Source: DATGKD01 sp035294855
GTDB taxonomy: Bacteria; Actinomycetota; Acidimicrobiia; Acidimicrobiales; UBA8190
Length of the DNA: 17,013 nucleotides
Direction: 5' to 3'
Assembly: GCA_035294855.1 (NCBI GenBank)
Contig: DATGKD010000084.1
Span: forward strand, 1 to 17,013
The translations under genes were made by a program, and so were the position numbers. The first letter of the stretch is position 1, and every line of letters begins with the position of its first letter. Of the stretch, positions 1 to 7,425 are shown piece by piece. The notes under the pieces were generated by a model. It searched no databases. It was not told the origin of the DNA and saw nothing but the letters and a program-made list of their open reading frames with translations.

Positions 1-1881
1 CGCCGCATCGTGGGCATCGAGGACGAGCGCTTCGGGGTGAACGGGGCCGGCCTGTCGGCCGGCGAGGCCGGGTCGACCGTCGGGGACGCCCATGGGGCGC
101 GCATCGGCGACCGTGACATCGAGCTGGGCGGCCCCGGGGCGCTGCTCGCCGCCCTGGAGGGGGCCCGCACCGGCTTCATGCGCGACATCGTCGGCACGAT
201 CCAGCGCGAGCAGGACGAGATCATCCGCTCCGCGCTACCCGGCGTCCTCGTCGTGCAGGGCGGCCCGGGCACGGGCAAGACAGCCGTGGCGCTGCACCGG
301 GCGGCATACCTTCTCTATACGCACCGGTTCCCGCTCGAGCGCCAGGGCGTGCTCGTGATCGGGCCCAACCCCCTCTTCCTGCGCTACATCGAGCACGTGC
401 TGCCCTCTCTCGGGGAGAGCGGCGTGACCCTCACCACCATCTCGGGGCTCGTGCACGGCACTCAGGTACGCGGTGAGGACGCTCCCGACGTCGCCCGTCT
501 GAAGGGCGAGGCGAGGATGGCGCCCCTCGTGGCGCGCGCCGTGCGCAGCCGCCAGCGCGCCCTGCGGCGCGACGTCGAGATCCCGTTCGGGGCCACCATC
601 CTGCGGCTCACCGCCGCCACGACGGCCACCGTGGTGTCGGCCGCCCGCCGTCGCCCCGGGACGCACAACGCCCGGCGCCGATTCGTGGAGCAGCTCACCG
701 TCCGCCATCTGGCCGACGAGTACACCCGGACGCTGGGCGTGCACGGTGTCGTACCGGGGGAGACGGCGCGCCCGCCGGGTCGATCATCAGGCCAGCCGGA
801 CGGGGCGGGTCCCGCTCCGGCCACCGGGCCCGTCGGCGGCAACGGGAACCGGGCGGCCGCCGAGGAGGAGCCCGGGCTCGACATCGCCGAGTTCTCCCGG
901 CAGGTGCGGCGCAGCCCGCAGCTGGCCGAGGCCCTCGACCGGATGTGGCCCCGCCTGAGTGCCGAGGAGCTCCTTCATGACCTGTACGGGTCGCCGCCGC
1001 TGCTGGCCCTGGCCGGCAAGGGTGTCCTCACCCTGTCCGAGCAGGCCTCCCTCCGGCGGGCCCGAGCAGGGTCACCGGCGGAGATCCCCTGGACCGTGGC
1101 GGACCTGGCGCTCATCGACGAAGCGCGCGTCCTGCTCGGCCCCCGCCGGCCGCGCGGCGCGAACGGCGCCGAGCACCAGGACGGGCCCCGCACCTACGGC
1201 CACATCGTCGTGGACGAGGCCCAGGACCTGTCCCCGATGCAGCTGCGGTCGGTGGGCCGGCGGTCGCTGTCGGGTTCGATCACCGTGGTGGGCGACATCG
1301 GACAGGCGACGGGCCCGTGGGCCCCGGCTTCATGGGAGGAGGTCACCGCACACCTCCCGAGCCAGCGTCCCGCCCGCAAGGTCGAGCTGACCGTCAGCTA
1401 CCGCACCCCGGCCGAGGTCATGGAGGTGGCCGGGCGGGTGCTGGCCGAGTCGGTGCCGGGCATGGTCCCACCCCGGGCCGTCCGTCGGACCGGGTCTGCG
1501 CCGCGCTTCGTGCGGGCGGAGGCGGGAGGCCTGGCGGAAGCAGTGGCGGCGGCCGCCGCGGAGGCGGTCCGCGAGGTGGCGCCGGGCACCGCCGCCGTCC
1601 TCGCCCCGGCGTCACTGGTGGCCGACCTCGCGGTCGCTCTCGACCGAGCCGGTGTCGCGGCAACCGATCCCCGTCAGGACGGTCTCGGGGCACCGCTCAG
1701 CTTGCTTCCCGTGGACATGGCGAACGGCCTGGAGTTCGACGCGGTCATCGTGGTCGAACCCCCCTCGATCGTCGAGGAATCCCCCCAGGGTCTGCGGGCG
1801 CTCTATGTCGCGCTGACGCGGCCGACGCGCCGCTTGGTCGTCGCCCACGCGCGGGAGCTGCCCCGCTCGCTGCACGCCTGA
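1..1881 (+). CDS. HelD-like superfamily 1 DNA helicase/ATPase, 5' end missing
   Basis: This is the C-terminal 626 residues of a UvrD/Rep-superfamily ATPase of the HelD type. The reading frame is open at the left edge (first codons RRIVGIEDER) and HelD proteins normally carry a further N-terminal region, so the true start lies outside the window; the GTG at base 10 is probably internal. Visible motifs, in order: a Q-motif-like stretch (TIQREQDEIIR), Walker A GGPGTGKT near bases 259-282, the HelD-like stretch WTVADLALIDEA, Walker B DEAQD at 1213-1227, motif III VVGDIGQATG, motif IV SYRTPAEV, motif V NGLEFDAVIV and motif VI LYVALTRPTRR. A Gly/Pro-rich, probably disordered linker lies near bases 760-870, inside the motor region. 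HelD proteins are known to bind RNA polymerase and release it from DNA; that role here is inferred from family. A short hairpin follows the stop. Assignment to the HelD class is fairly sure; the exact subtype is not. Confidence 0.85.
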   Translation, partial: RRIVGIEDERFGVNGAGLSAGEAGSTVGDAHGARIGDRDIELGGPGALLAALEGARTGFMRDIVGTIQREQDEIIRSALPGVLVVQGGPGTGKTAVALHRAAYLLYTHRFPLERQGVLVIGPNPLFLRYIEHVLPSLGESGVTLTTISGLVHGTQVRGEDAPDVARLKGEARMAPLVARAVRSRQRALRRDVEIPFGATILRLTAATTATVVSAARRRPGTHNARRRFVEQLTVRHLADEYTRTLGVHGVVPGETARPPGRSSGQPDGAGPAPATGPVGGNGNRAAAEEEPGLDIAEFSRQVRRSPQLAEALDRMWPRLSAEELLHDLYGSPPLLALAGKGVLTLSEQASLRRARAGSPAEIPWTVADLALIDEARVLLGPRRPRGANGAEHQDGPRTYGHIVVDEAQDLSPMQLRSVGRRSLSGSITVVGDIGQATGPWAPASWEEVTAHLPSQRPARKVELTVSYRTPAEVMEVAGRVLAESVPGMVPPRAVRRTGSAPRFVRAEAGGLAEAVAAAAAEAVREVAPGTAAVLAPASLVADLAVALDRAGVAATDPRQDGLGAPLSLLPVDMANGLEFDAVIVVEPPSIVEESPQGLRALYVALTRPTRRLVVAHARELPRSLHA

Positions 1882-1898
1882 CCGATCGCCCCGATCGG
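1882..1898 (+). terminator. Short hairpin right after the HelD-like gene
   Basis: A perfect 7-bp inverted repeat (CCGATCG / CGATCGG) with a 3-base loop begins at the first base after the helicase stop codon. There is no T-tract, which is common in high-GC actinobacteria. It could reduce read-through into ctaE, but it is short and could also be a chance palindrome. Confidence 0.35.
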
Positions 1899-1993
1899 GC
1901 TTCCGACCTGGGCCGCAGACCGGGTCCGACGGGGCCCGTCCGGGACGCGACGGTGTTGGCGCGGCGGGGTCTGCGTCCACTAGGAAAGGCGGC

Positions 1994-2611
1994 GTGACGC
2001 AGGCACTGTCCGTGGACCGCCCTGCGCGTCCGCCTCGCCACGTCCCCGAGCGGCCGCCGTTGCTCGCCGTCGGCGTCATGATCTGGCTCGGCTCGGAGAT
2101 CATGTTCTTCAGCGGGCTGTTCGCCGCGTACTTCACGATCCGCTCGGGCAACGCGACGCACTGGCCCCTGCTCGGGGGGGCGAAGCTCGACTACATCCAG
2201 GCGGGGATCTTCAGCGTCTTGCTCCTGGTGTCGAGCCCCACGTTCCAGATCGGGGTGTGGGCCGTGGAGCGCGGCGAACGAGCCAAGGCGCGCACCTGGA
2301 TCATCATCAGCTTCCTCCTGGGCGCGGCGTTCGTGGCCAACACGCTCTACGAGTGGCACGACTTCGCGTCGTCGCACCACGGGCCGGCGCTCAACGCGTA
2401 CTGGTCGCTCTTCTACATCATGACGGGCATCCACGGATTGCACGTGGCGCTCGGTCTCCTCGCCATGATCTTCCTCCTGGGCCGCATGACCGGCCCGAAG
2501 GGCGACCCCGGGGAGACGAACGTGTACCAGGCGGTGGGGTACTACTGGCACTTCGTCGACTTCATGTGGGTCGGCATCTTCAGCTGCCTGTTCCTCTTGA
2601 AGTCCGGGTGA
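1994..2611 (+). CDS. ctaE: Cytochrome c oxidase subunit III (aa3 type)
   Basis: Structural subunit III of the aa3 oxidase, in the cytoplasmic membrane next to the catalytic subunit. The 205-residue protein has five likely membrane helices (about 22-48, 67-92, 100-120, 137-163, 181-203), as in short actinobacterial CtaE proteins. Signature stretches are WLGSEIMFFSGLF with the conserved membrane Glu35, GIHGLHVALG (145-154) and YYWHFVDFMW (183-192). The GTG start at 1994 is favoured by a good ribosome-binding site (AGGAAAGG, 1982-1989) four bases upstream. It is the first gene of ctaE-qcrC-qcrA-qcrB, the usual actinobacterial order. The stop TGA (2609-2611) overlaps a possible GTG start of qcrC at 2608. 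A promoter must lie in the 112-bp gap after the helicase gene or further upstream; I see no clear consensus. Confidence 0.95.
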   Translation: MTQALSVDRPARPPRHVPERPPLLAVGVMIWLGSEIMFFSGLFAAYFTIRSGNATHWPLLGGAKLDYIQAGIFSVLLLVSSPTFQIGVWAVERGERAKARTWIIISFLLGAAFVANTLYEWHDFASSHHGPALNAYWSLFYIMTGIHGLHVALGLLAMIFLLGRMTGPKGDPGETNVYQAVGYYWHFVDFMWVGIFSCLFLLKSG

Positions 2612-2613
2612 CG

Positions 2614-3459
2614 ATGCGACGCAAGCTCCGTGGGCGCGTCCTGTTGCTACCGGGACTGGTCGTGGTGGGGGTGACCGTCGCCGGCCTGCTCACCTCGGGC
2701 GCGTCCGCGTCGGGGAACGGGTCGGACTCCGCCACGGCGAGCATCGGCTCCGCGGACGCGCCGCGCAGTCCCATCAGCTACGTCCCGCCGCCGGCGTCGT
2801 ACGCAGCCGCCGGACGCCCGCTGTTCGAGGCCAACTGCGCCAGCTGCCACGCCGCCGACGCGAGCGGCAACACATCGATCGGCGCGCCCAACCTCCAGGG
2901 GCTGGGGCCCGCCACGGTGGACTTCTGGGTGGCGACGGGCCGCATGCCACTCGCCGACGCCTCGGCGCAACCGGTCCGCCACCCCAATCGATTCTCCGAC
3001 CAACAAACGCTCGAGATCGTGGCCTTCGTGAGCTCGCTCGCGCCGACCTCGCCCGACTACCCCTCCGGCATCCCGTACGTACACACCGCCTCCGGTGACG
3101 TCGTCGAGGGCAACTCGCTGTTCGTCCTCAACTGCGCGGGATGCCACACGATCACCGGCGCGGGGGACGCGCTGTCGGGCGGCTTCTACGCGCCTTCGCT
3201 GCACAAGGCGACGTCGACACAGGTGGCCGAGGCCATCCGCACGGGGCCCACGGAGATGCCGCACTTCGGCCCGGGCACGCTGTCGGACAAGCAGGTCACC
3301 GACATCGTGTCGTATGTCACCGGCCCCATCCAGCACCCTTCGAACCAGGGCGGCGCCGGGCTGGGCGGCATCGGGCCGGTGGCGGAGGGGTTCATCGGGC
3401 TCCTGTTCGGCGTGGGAGGCTTGATGCTGGTGGCGTTCTGGCTGGGGGACCGGTCATGA
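2614..3459 (+). CDS. qcrC: Di-haem cytochrome c subunit of the bcc complex
   Basis: Membrane-anchored di-haem cytochrome c that carries electrons from the Rieske centre directly to the CuA site of the oxidase, so no soluble cytochrome c is needed. The 281-residue protein has an N-terminal signal/anchor helix (about 8-30), two c-type haem sites CASCH (75-79) and CAGCH (174-178), candidate distal ligands Met111 (GRMPL) and Met215 (TEMPHF), and a C-terminal membrane helix (about 255-277). This two-domain layout is the actinobacterial QcrC pattern. I chose the ATG at 2614. An in-frame GTG at 2608 overlaps the ctaE stop (GTGA) and would add two residues; neither start has a strong ribosome-binding site, so translation may be coupled to ctaE. 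The stop overlaps the qcrA start by four bases (ATGA). Confidence 0.95.
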   Translation: MRRKLRGRVLLLPGLVVVGVTVAGLLTSGASASGNGSDSATASIGSADAPRSPISYVPPPASYAAAGRPLFEANCASCHAADASGNTSIGAPNLQGLGPATVDFWVATGRMPLADASAQPVRHPNRFSDQQTLEIVAFVSSLAPTSPDYPSGIPYVHTASGDVVEGNSLFVLNCAGCHTITGAGDALSGGFYAPSLHKATSTQVAEAIRTGPTEMPHFGPGTLSDKQVTDIVSYVTGPIQHPSNQGGAGLGGIGPVAEGFIGLLFGVGGLMLVAFWLGDRS

Positions 3460-4460
3460 CCGACGACATCGCAAGCTCGGGCACCCAGGTGGACACGCCC
3501 GTCGAGGGCCCAGCCGAGGCAACAGGGGCCGCGGCCGGGGCCGAAGGCGACGGCGCGGCTGCGGGCGTGACGATCACCTCGTTCGACGACCCCATCCTGC
3601 GGCCGTACGCCAAGAACCCCAAGCGCGCGGAGGCCGTGGTGGCGGCCTTCTTGCTGCTCGGGCTGGCGGGCTTCGCCTTCTACGGCGGGCTGTACTGGGT
3701 GGGGGGCCAGCCCCAGTGGGAGGGCATCTTCATGGGGGTGGGCCTCTTCGCGTTCGGCTTCGGCCTGTCCGCGTGGGGCAAATACCTGTTGCCCCAGGGG
3801 CCGTTCGTCGAGGAGCGCCACCCGCTCGTGGGCTCGCCCGCCGAGCAGGCGGGGCTGCGCGACGCGGTGGTCGACCGCGGGGTGATGGTCATGCGGCGGC
3901 GGGGCCTGCTGGGCCTGCTGCTCGGAGCGGGCGCGGCCGTCATGGGAGTGGTGCTCGGGTTCCCGTTGCTGCGCTCGCTGGGCCCGCCGCCCAAGAAGAC
4001 CTTCGACGTCACCAACTGGAAGGCCGATGCGCGTCTGGTGGACCTCGACGGGCGGCCGATCCACGTCACCGACCTCGAGGTGGGCGGGGCGCTCACCGTG
4101 TTCCCCGAGGGCTTCGCGGGGTCGCCCGTCGACCAGACGATGCTCGTCCGGGCCGAGCCCGCCGGTGTGGGGTTCACCACGCTGCCCGGGCGCGAGGGAT
4201 GGACGCCCGACGGGTACGTGGCGTACTCGAAGCTGTGCACGCACGCCGGGTGCCCGGTCGGCCTGTACGAGGAACTGTCCCAGCAGCTGTTGTGCCCCTG
4301 CCACCAGTCGCTGTTCGAGGTGAAGACGGGCGCGAACCCCGTCTTCGGCCCCGCGCCGCGCCCCTTGCCCCAGCTCGCCCTGAAGGTCGACAGCAAGGGC
4401 TTCTTGCGCGCGCAGCACGGCTACACCGAGCCCGTCGGCCCCGGGTTCTGGGAGCGCTGA
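3456..4460 (+). CDS. qcrA: Rieske iron-sulfur subunit of the bcc complex
   Basis: Rieske [2Fe-2S] protein that accepts the first electron from menaquinol at the Qo site. The 334-residue protein has an acidic/alanine-rich N-terminal tail (1-40), three likely membrane helices (about 58-80, 88-108, 149-173) typical of actinobacterial QcrA rather than the single helix of proteobacterial Rieske proteins, and a C-terminal cluster-binding domain. Cluster motifs are CTHAGC (261-266) and CPCH (280-283): Cys261, His263, Cys280 and His283 are the expected ligands, and Cys266/Cys282 the expected disulfide. The ATG at 3456 overlaps the qcrC stop (ATGA) and has GGGGGA (3444-3449) six bases upstream. The stop TGA shares its last base with the ATG of a 10-codon mini-ORF leading to qcrB. 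Confidence 0.96.
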   Translation: MTDDIASSGTQVDTPVEGPAEATGAAAGAEGDGAAAGVTITSFDDPILRPYAKNPKRAEAVVAAFLLLGLAGFAFYGGLYWVGGQPQWEGIFMGVGLFAFGFGLSAWGKYLLPQGPFVEERHPLVGSPAEQAGLRDAVVDRGVMVMRRRGLLGLLLGAGAAVMGVVLGFPLLRSLGPPPKKTFDVTNWKADARLVDLDGRPIHVTDLEVGGALTVFPEGFAGSPVDQTMLVRAEPAGVGFTTLPGREGWTPDGYVAYSKLCTHAGCPVGLYEELSQQLLCPCHQSLFEVKTGANPVFGPAPRPLPQLALKVDSKGFLRAQHGYTEPVGPGFWER

Positions 4461-4492
4461 TGCGTCACACCGTCATGAGGGGCGTGTCATGA
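4460..4492 (+). CDS. 10-residue mini-ORF bridging qcrA and qcrB (possible coupling peptide)
   Basis: An ATG overlapping the qcrA stop (TGATG, 4458-4462) opens a 10-codon frame reading MRHTVMRGVS. Its TGA stop overlaps the qcrB start (ATGA, 4489-4492). GGGAG at 4450-4454 sits five bases upstream, a plausible ribosome-binding site. The mini-ORF therefore fills the gap exactly, with stop/start overlaps at both ends. It may carry ribosomes from qcrA to qcrB. The peptide resembles nothing I know, and qcrB also has its own GAGGGG (4477-4482), so this may be chance. Confidence 0.3.
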   Translation: MRHTVMRGVS

Positions 4493-6051
4493 GCGACACC
4501 GTCACCACGAGCTCAGGCGGCGCGGCCACCCGGCCGAGCATGAAGAAGGACCCGGTCGGCGAGTCGGTGCGGTGGCTCGACGAGCGCCTCGGCATCGCCA
4601 AGGGCGGGCGCATCCTGCTCGACAAGATCTTCCCCGACCACTGGTCGTTCCTCCTGGGCGAGATCGCCTTGTACTCGTTCGTGGTGCTCATCGCCACGGG
4701 CGTGTTCCTCACCTTGTACTTCGTGCCGTCGGCGAACGACGTCATCTACCACGGCGTGTACCGGCCCTTGCGGGGGGCCAAGGTGTCCGCCGCGTTTGCC
4801 TCCACCGTGGACCTGTCGTTCAAGGTGCGCAGCGGGCTCGTGATCCGCCAGATGCACCACTGGGCGGCGGACGTGTTCGTGGGCGCCATCGCGGTGCACA
4901 TGAGCCGCATCTTCTTCACCGGCGCGTTCAGAAAGCCCCGCGAGCTCAACTGGATCATCGGCGTCACCCTGCTCACGATGGCGCTCGCCAACGGGTTCAT
5001 CGGCTACTCGCTCCCCGACGACCTCGTGTCGGGAACCGGGCTGCGCATCATGTTCTCGATCGTGCTGTCGATGCCCATCGTGGGGTCGTACCTGGCCACG
5101 TTCCTGTTCGGCGGCAACTTCCCGGGCGACGGCTCGATCATCCCCCGGCTGTTCATCGTCCACGTGCTCATCCTGCCCGTGGTCATCGGCGGCCTCATCG
5201 CCGCGCACCTCGGGTTGCTCGTGCGCAACAAGCACACACAGTTCGCCGGCCACGGCCGCACCGAACAGAACGTCGTGGGTTCGCCCTTGTGGCCGACGTT
5301 CACGTTCAAGACCACGGGCTTCCTGTTCATGATCTCCGGCGTGCTGTGGGCGCTCGGCGGCCTGGCCCAGATCAACCCCATCTGGCAGTTCGGGCAGTAC
5401 GAGCCGTACAAGATCAGCTATGCGGTGCAGCCCGACTGGTACATGGGCTGGCTCGACGGGGCGCTGCGGATCATGCCGCCCTGGGAGTTCGCCGGCTTCG
5501 GGCACACGATCCCGTTCGTGGTGTTCCTGCCGGCGGTGCTCTTCCCCGGGCTCACGTTCCTGTTGTTCTACGCGTGGCCGTTCGTCGAAGCGTGGGTGAC
5601 GGGGGACCACGGGGAGCACCACCTTCTCGACCGGCCGCGGATGCGGCCCAAGCGCACCGCCCTCGGCGCCGCCGGCCTCGCCTTCTACTTCACGCTGTTC
5701 GGGGCGAGCTCGACCGACGTCCTCGCCAACTTCTTCCACATCTCGCTCAACGAAGTGCTGTGGTTCTTCCGCGTCGTGGTGTTCGTCATCCCCGTCATCG
5801 TCGGGCTGTTCACCTACCGCATCTGCCAGGAGATGATCGGGGTGGCGGGCATCGGCAAGCGCAAGCGCTCGGTCGTGGTCGTGCGGTCGGCCGCCGGGGA
5901 GTACGCCACGCATGCCAGCGATCCCCGGCCGGGCGACGGCCATGTGGAGCTCCCCCCCGAGCCGGTCCCCGACCGCATCGAGCTCAACGGCGACCTCGAG
6001 CCCGTGGCGGTGGGGCCGCCCGGCGTGCGGCGCATCCCCCGCAGGCCCTAG
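4489..6051 (+). CDS. qcrB: Cytochrome b subunit of the bcc complex
   Basis: Cytochrome b, the menaquinol-oxidising core of the bcc complex, spanning the membrane with eight to nine helices. It has 520 residues, longer than mitochondrial or proteobacterial cytochrome b because of a hydrophilic tail from about 450, as in other actinobacteria. Haem ligands fit the family spacing: His123 and His137 in the second helix (QMHHWAADVF...AVHMSR), and His225 and His240 in the fourth. The Qo loop carries PDWY (315-318) in place of the classical PEWY; Asp there is familiar from actinobacterial QcrB. The ATG at 4489 has GAGGGG (4477-4482) about six bases upstream. The Pro/Glu-rich tail (about 470-520) is probably disordered. 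It is the last respiratory gene of the block; the DUF3052 gene follows 23 bp later on the same strand. Confidence 0.96.
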   Translation: MSDTVTTSSGGAATRPSMKKDPVGESVRWLDERLGIAKGGRILLDKIFPDHWSFLLGEIALYSFVVLIATGVFLTLYFVPSANDVIYHGVYRPLRGAKVSAAFASTVDLSFKVRSGLVIRQMHHWAADVFVGAIAVHMSRIFFTGAFRKPRELNWIIGVTLLTMALANGFIGYSLPDDLVSGTGLRIMFSIVLSMPIVGSYLATFLFGGNFPGDGSIIPRLFIVHVLILPVVIGGLIAAHLGLLVRNKHTQFAGHGRTEQNVVGSPLWPTFTFKTTGFLFMISGVLWALGGLAQINPIWQFGQYEPYKISYAVQPDWYMGWLDGALRIMPPWEFAGFGHTIPFVVFLPAVLFPGLTFLLFYAWPFVEAWVTGDHGEHHLLDRPRMRPKRTALGAAGLAFYFTLFGASSTDVLANFFHISLNEVLWFFRVVVFVIPVIVGLFTYRICQEMIGVAGIGKRKRSVVVVRSAAGEYATHASDPRPGDGHVELPPEPVPDRIELNGDLEPVAVGPPGVRRIPRRP

Positions 6052-6074
6052 GTCTCCGGACCGGAGCGGGCGGA

Positions 6075-6539
6075 GTGCCGGCCGCCCGCGCCCCGTCTGG
6101 TGGGGGCAGCTCGTCCGGCGGTTCGAGCCCGTCGGGGAACTCGGGTTCCTCGGGCACCCCGCTCGCCCGCAAGCTCGGCATCCACGCCGGCGACGTCGTG
6201 GCGTTGGTGGGCGCGCCGCGGGATTTCGACCTCCCCGACCTGCCCGACGGCGTGCGCGTCCGCCGGAGCCTGGCGTCGGGCGTGGACGTCGTCATCGCGT
6301 TCGTGCGCCGCGCGTCCCAACTCCCCGACGTGGTGGCCCGGGTGGCGGGGGGCCTCGATCCCGGGAGCGCGCTCTGGCTGTGCTGGCCCCGGCGGGCGGC
6401 GGGTCACAACAGCGACATCACCGACGACGTGCTTCGCCACGTGGCGCTTCCCACCGGGCTCGTGGACGTCAAGGTGGCGGCCGTCGGGGAGGACTGGTCG
6501 GGCCTGCGATTCGTCTGGCGCACGACACGGCGCGTGTGA
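6075..6539 (+). CDS. DUF3052 family protein
   Basis: A 154-residue soluble protein of the DUF3052 family, widespread in actinobacteria and of unknown function. The family body starts at GTPLARKLGI (27-36) and includes VVALVGAP (41-48), DVVIAFVRR (71-79), LWLCWPRRA (100-108), the DITDDVLRHVALPTGLVD block (114-131) and WSGLRFVWR (141-149) at the end. The first 26 residues are a Ser/Gly-rich, probably disordered leader. I chose the GTG at 6075 because GGAG (6063-6066) lies eight bases upstream and no later start keeps the conserved block. The 23-bp gap after qcrB contains CTCCGG-A-CCGGAG (6054-6066), which could form a 5-bp hairpin overlapping this ribosome-binding site. Close spacing suggests co-transcription with qcrB. 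The stop is only 3 bp from that of the convergent hydrolase gene. Confidence 0.85.
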   Translation: MPAARAPSGGGSSSGGSSPSGNSGSSGTPLARKLGIHAGDVVALVGAPRDFDLPDLPDGVRVRRSLASGVDVVIAFVRRASQLPDVVARVAGGLDPGSALWLCWPRRAAGHNSDITDDVLRHVALPTGLVDVKVAAVGEDWSGLRFVWRTTRRV

Positions 6540-6542
6540 CGG

Positions 6543-7376
6543 TCAGGGCGTCGTTCGCCCTTCGGCGAGGAAGCGGGCGACGACGCGGGCCACGTCGTCG
6601 CCGTGGGTGAACACCCCGAGATGGCTGGCCCCCCCGATCTCCACGAACCGGGCGTTCGGGATCAGGTCCGCGGCCTCGCGGGCCCGCCTGGGCGGGGAGT
6701 CGACGTCGTGCTCGAAAGCCAGGACGAGGCACGGCACGGTCATGCGAGGCCAGCGGCGGGTCCTCTCGAGGTCGAGCGACCACTCGAGCGCGGCCTCGTA
6801 CTGGCCGAGGCGTCCCGGATTGGGCCACGGTTCGAGGTCGCCGATGAGCGCCAGCCACGTATCGACGACGCTGTCGTCCTGCAGCTCGGTGTTGGGCAGG
6901 TACCGCATGGTCTCCACCGCGCTGAACCACTGGGGGAGCTCGGGGTCGATGCGCGCCAGGTCGCGCTCGACCGTGGTGATCGCCTTCTCCCACGAGGTCC
7001 CCACGTTGCAGCTGCCGATCAGCACCGCGGAGCGCACACGCTCGGCATGGCGCCACGCCAGTGTCTCGGCGATCCACCCACCCATCGAGTAGCCGACGAC
7101 GTGCACCGACGGCAGGCCGAGGTGGTCGACGAGACCGAGCGTGTCGTCCACCATGTCGTCGATGGAGTACGGCGCCGGCGGCGCGGACGAGGGCGCCACG
7201 CCCCGGTTGTCGAAACTCACCACGCGGTACCCCGCGGCGGTGAGCGTGGGCACCATGCTGAGGTGCCACCCCGCGGACGGTTGGCCGAGGCCGCACACGA
7301 GCACGACGGGGTCGCCGTCGTCGGGCCCCGACACGTCGTAGGCGAGGGTCACCTCGCCGAGATCGACGACGGGCAC
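6543..7376 (-). CDS. Alpha/beta-fold hydrolase
   Basis: A 277-residue soluble alpha/beta hydrolase. The nucleophile elbow GYSMGG places the catalytic Ser at 97; the likely acid is Asp224 (FEHDVD) and the base His252 (GGASHLG). An oxyanion-hole region is visible at CGLGQPSAGW (28-37), and SFDNRGVAPS (54-63) is typical of the esterase/lactonase-like branch. Substrate cannot be told from sequence. The start is a GTG at 7376, giving PVVDLGEVTLAYDVSG, the expected first strands; no clear ribosome-binding site precedes it. It lies 49 bp downstream of the sulfatase on the same strand, so the two may be co-transcribed, with a short direct repeat in the gap. It is convergent with the DUF3052 gene with 3 bp between stops. 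Family is sure; role unknown. Confidence 0.88.
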   Translation of the reverse strand: MPVVDLGEVTLAYDVSGPDDGDPVVLVCGLGQPSAGWHLSMVPTLTAAGYRVVSFDNRGVAPSSAPPAPYSIDDMVDDTLGLVDHLGLPSVHVVGYSMGGWIAETLAWRHAERVRSAVLIGSCNVGTSWEKAITTVERDLARIDPELPQWFSAVETMRYLPNTELQDDSVVDTWLALIGDLEPWPNPGRLGQYEAALEWSLDLERTRRWPRMTVPCLVLAFEHDVDSPPRRAREAADLIPNARFVEIGGASHLGVFTHGDDVARVVARFLAEGRTTP

Positions 7377-7380
7377 GGGT

Positions 7381-7412
7381 CGCTCGGGCTCGCTCGGACG
7401 CGCTCGGGCTCG
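7381..7412. repeat. Short direct repeat, 12 bp x 2, in the sulfatase-hydrolase gap
   Basis: CGCTCGGGCTCG occurs at 7381-7392 and again at 7401-7412, a 20-bp period with 16 of 20 positions matching between the two units. It fills most of the 49-bp gap between the sulfatase stop and the hydrolase start. It could be slippage-derived or a binding site; there is no evidence for either. Confidence 0.5.
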
Positions 7413-7425
7413 GTCGGCGCCCGGC

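Noticed and set aside
1924..1946. Second inverted repeat in the helicase-ctaE gap (GACGGG / CCCGTC)
   Set aside because: The centre is one base, the outer arms need a bulge, and the sequence is so GC-rich that chance is likely.
5431..5442. PDWY instead of PEWY in the Qo site of QcrB as a novel change
   Set aside because: Asp at this position is familiar from actinobacterial cytochrome b and is not a novelty.
4513..5943. Long minus-strand open frame (476 codons) opposite qcrB
   Set aside because: It is a GC-rich shadow of a certain cytochrome b gene, with a charged His/Glu/Arg-rich translation and no recognisable domain.
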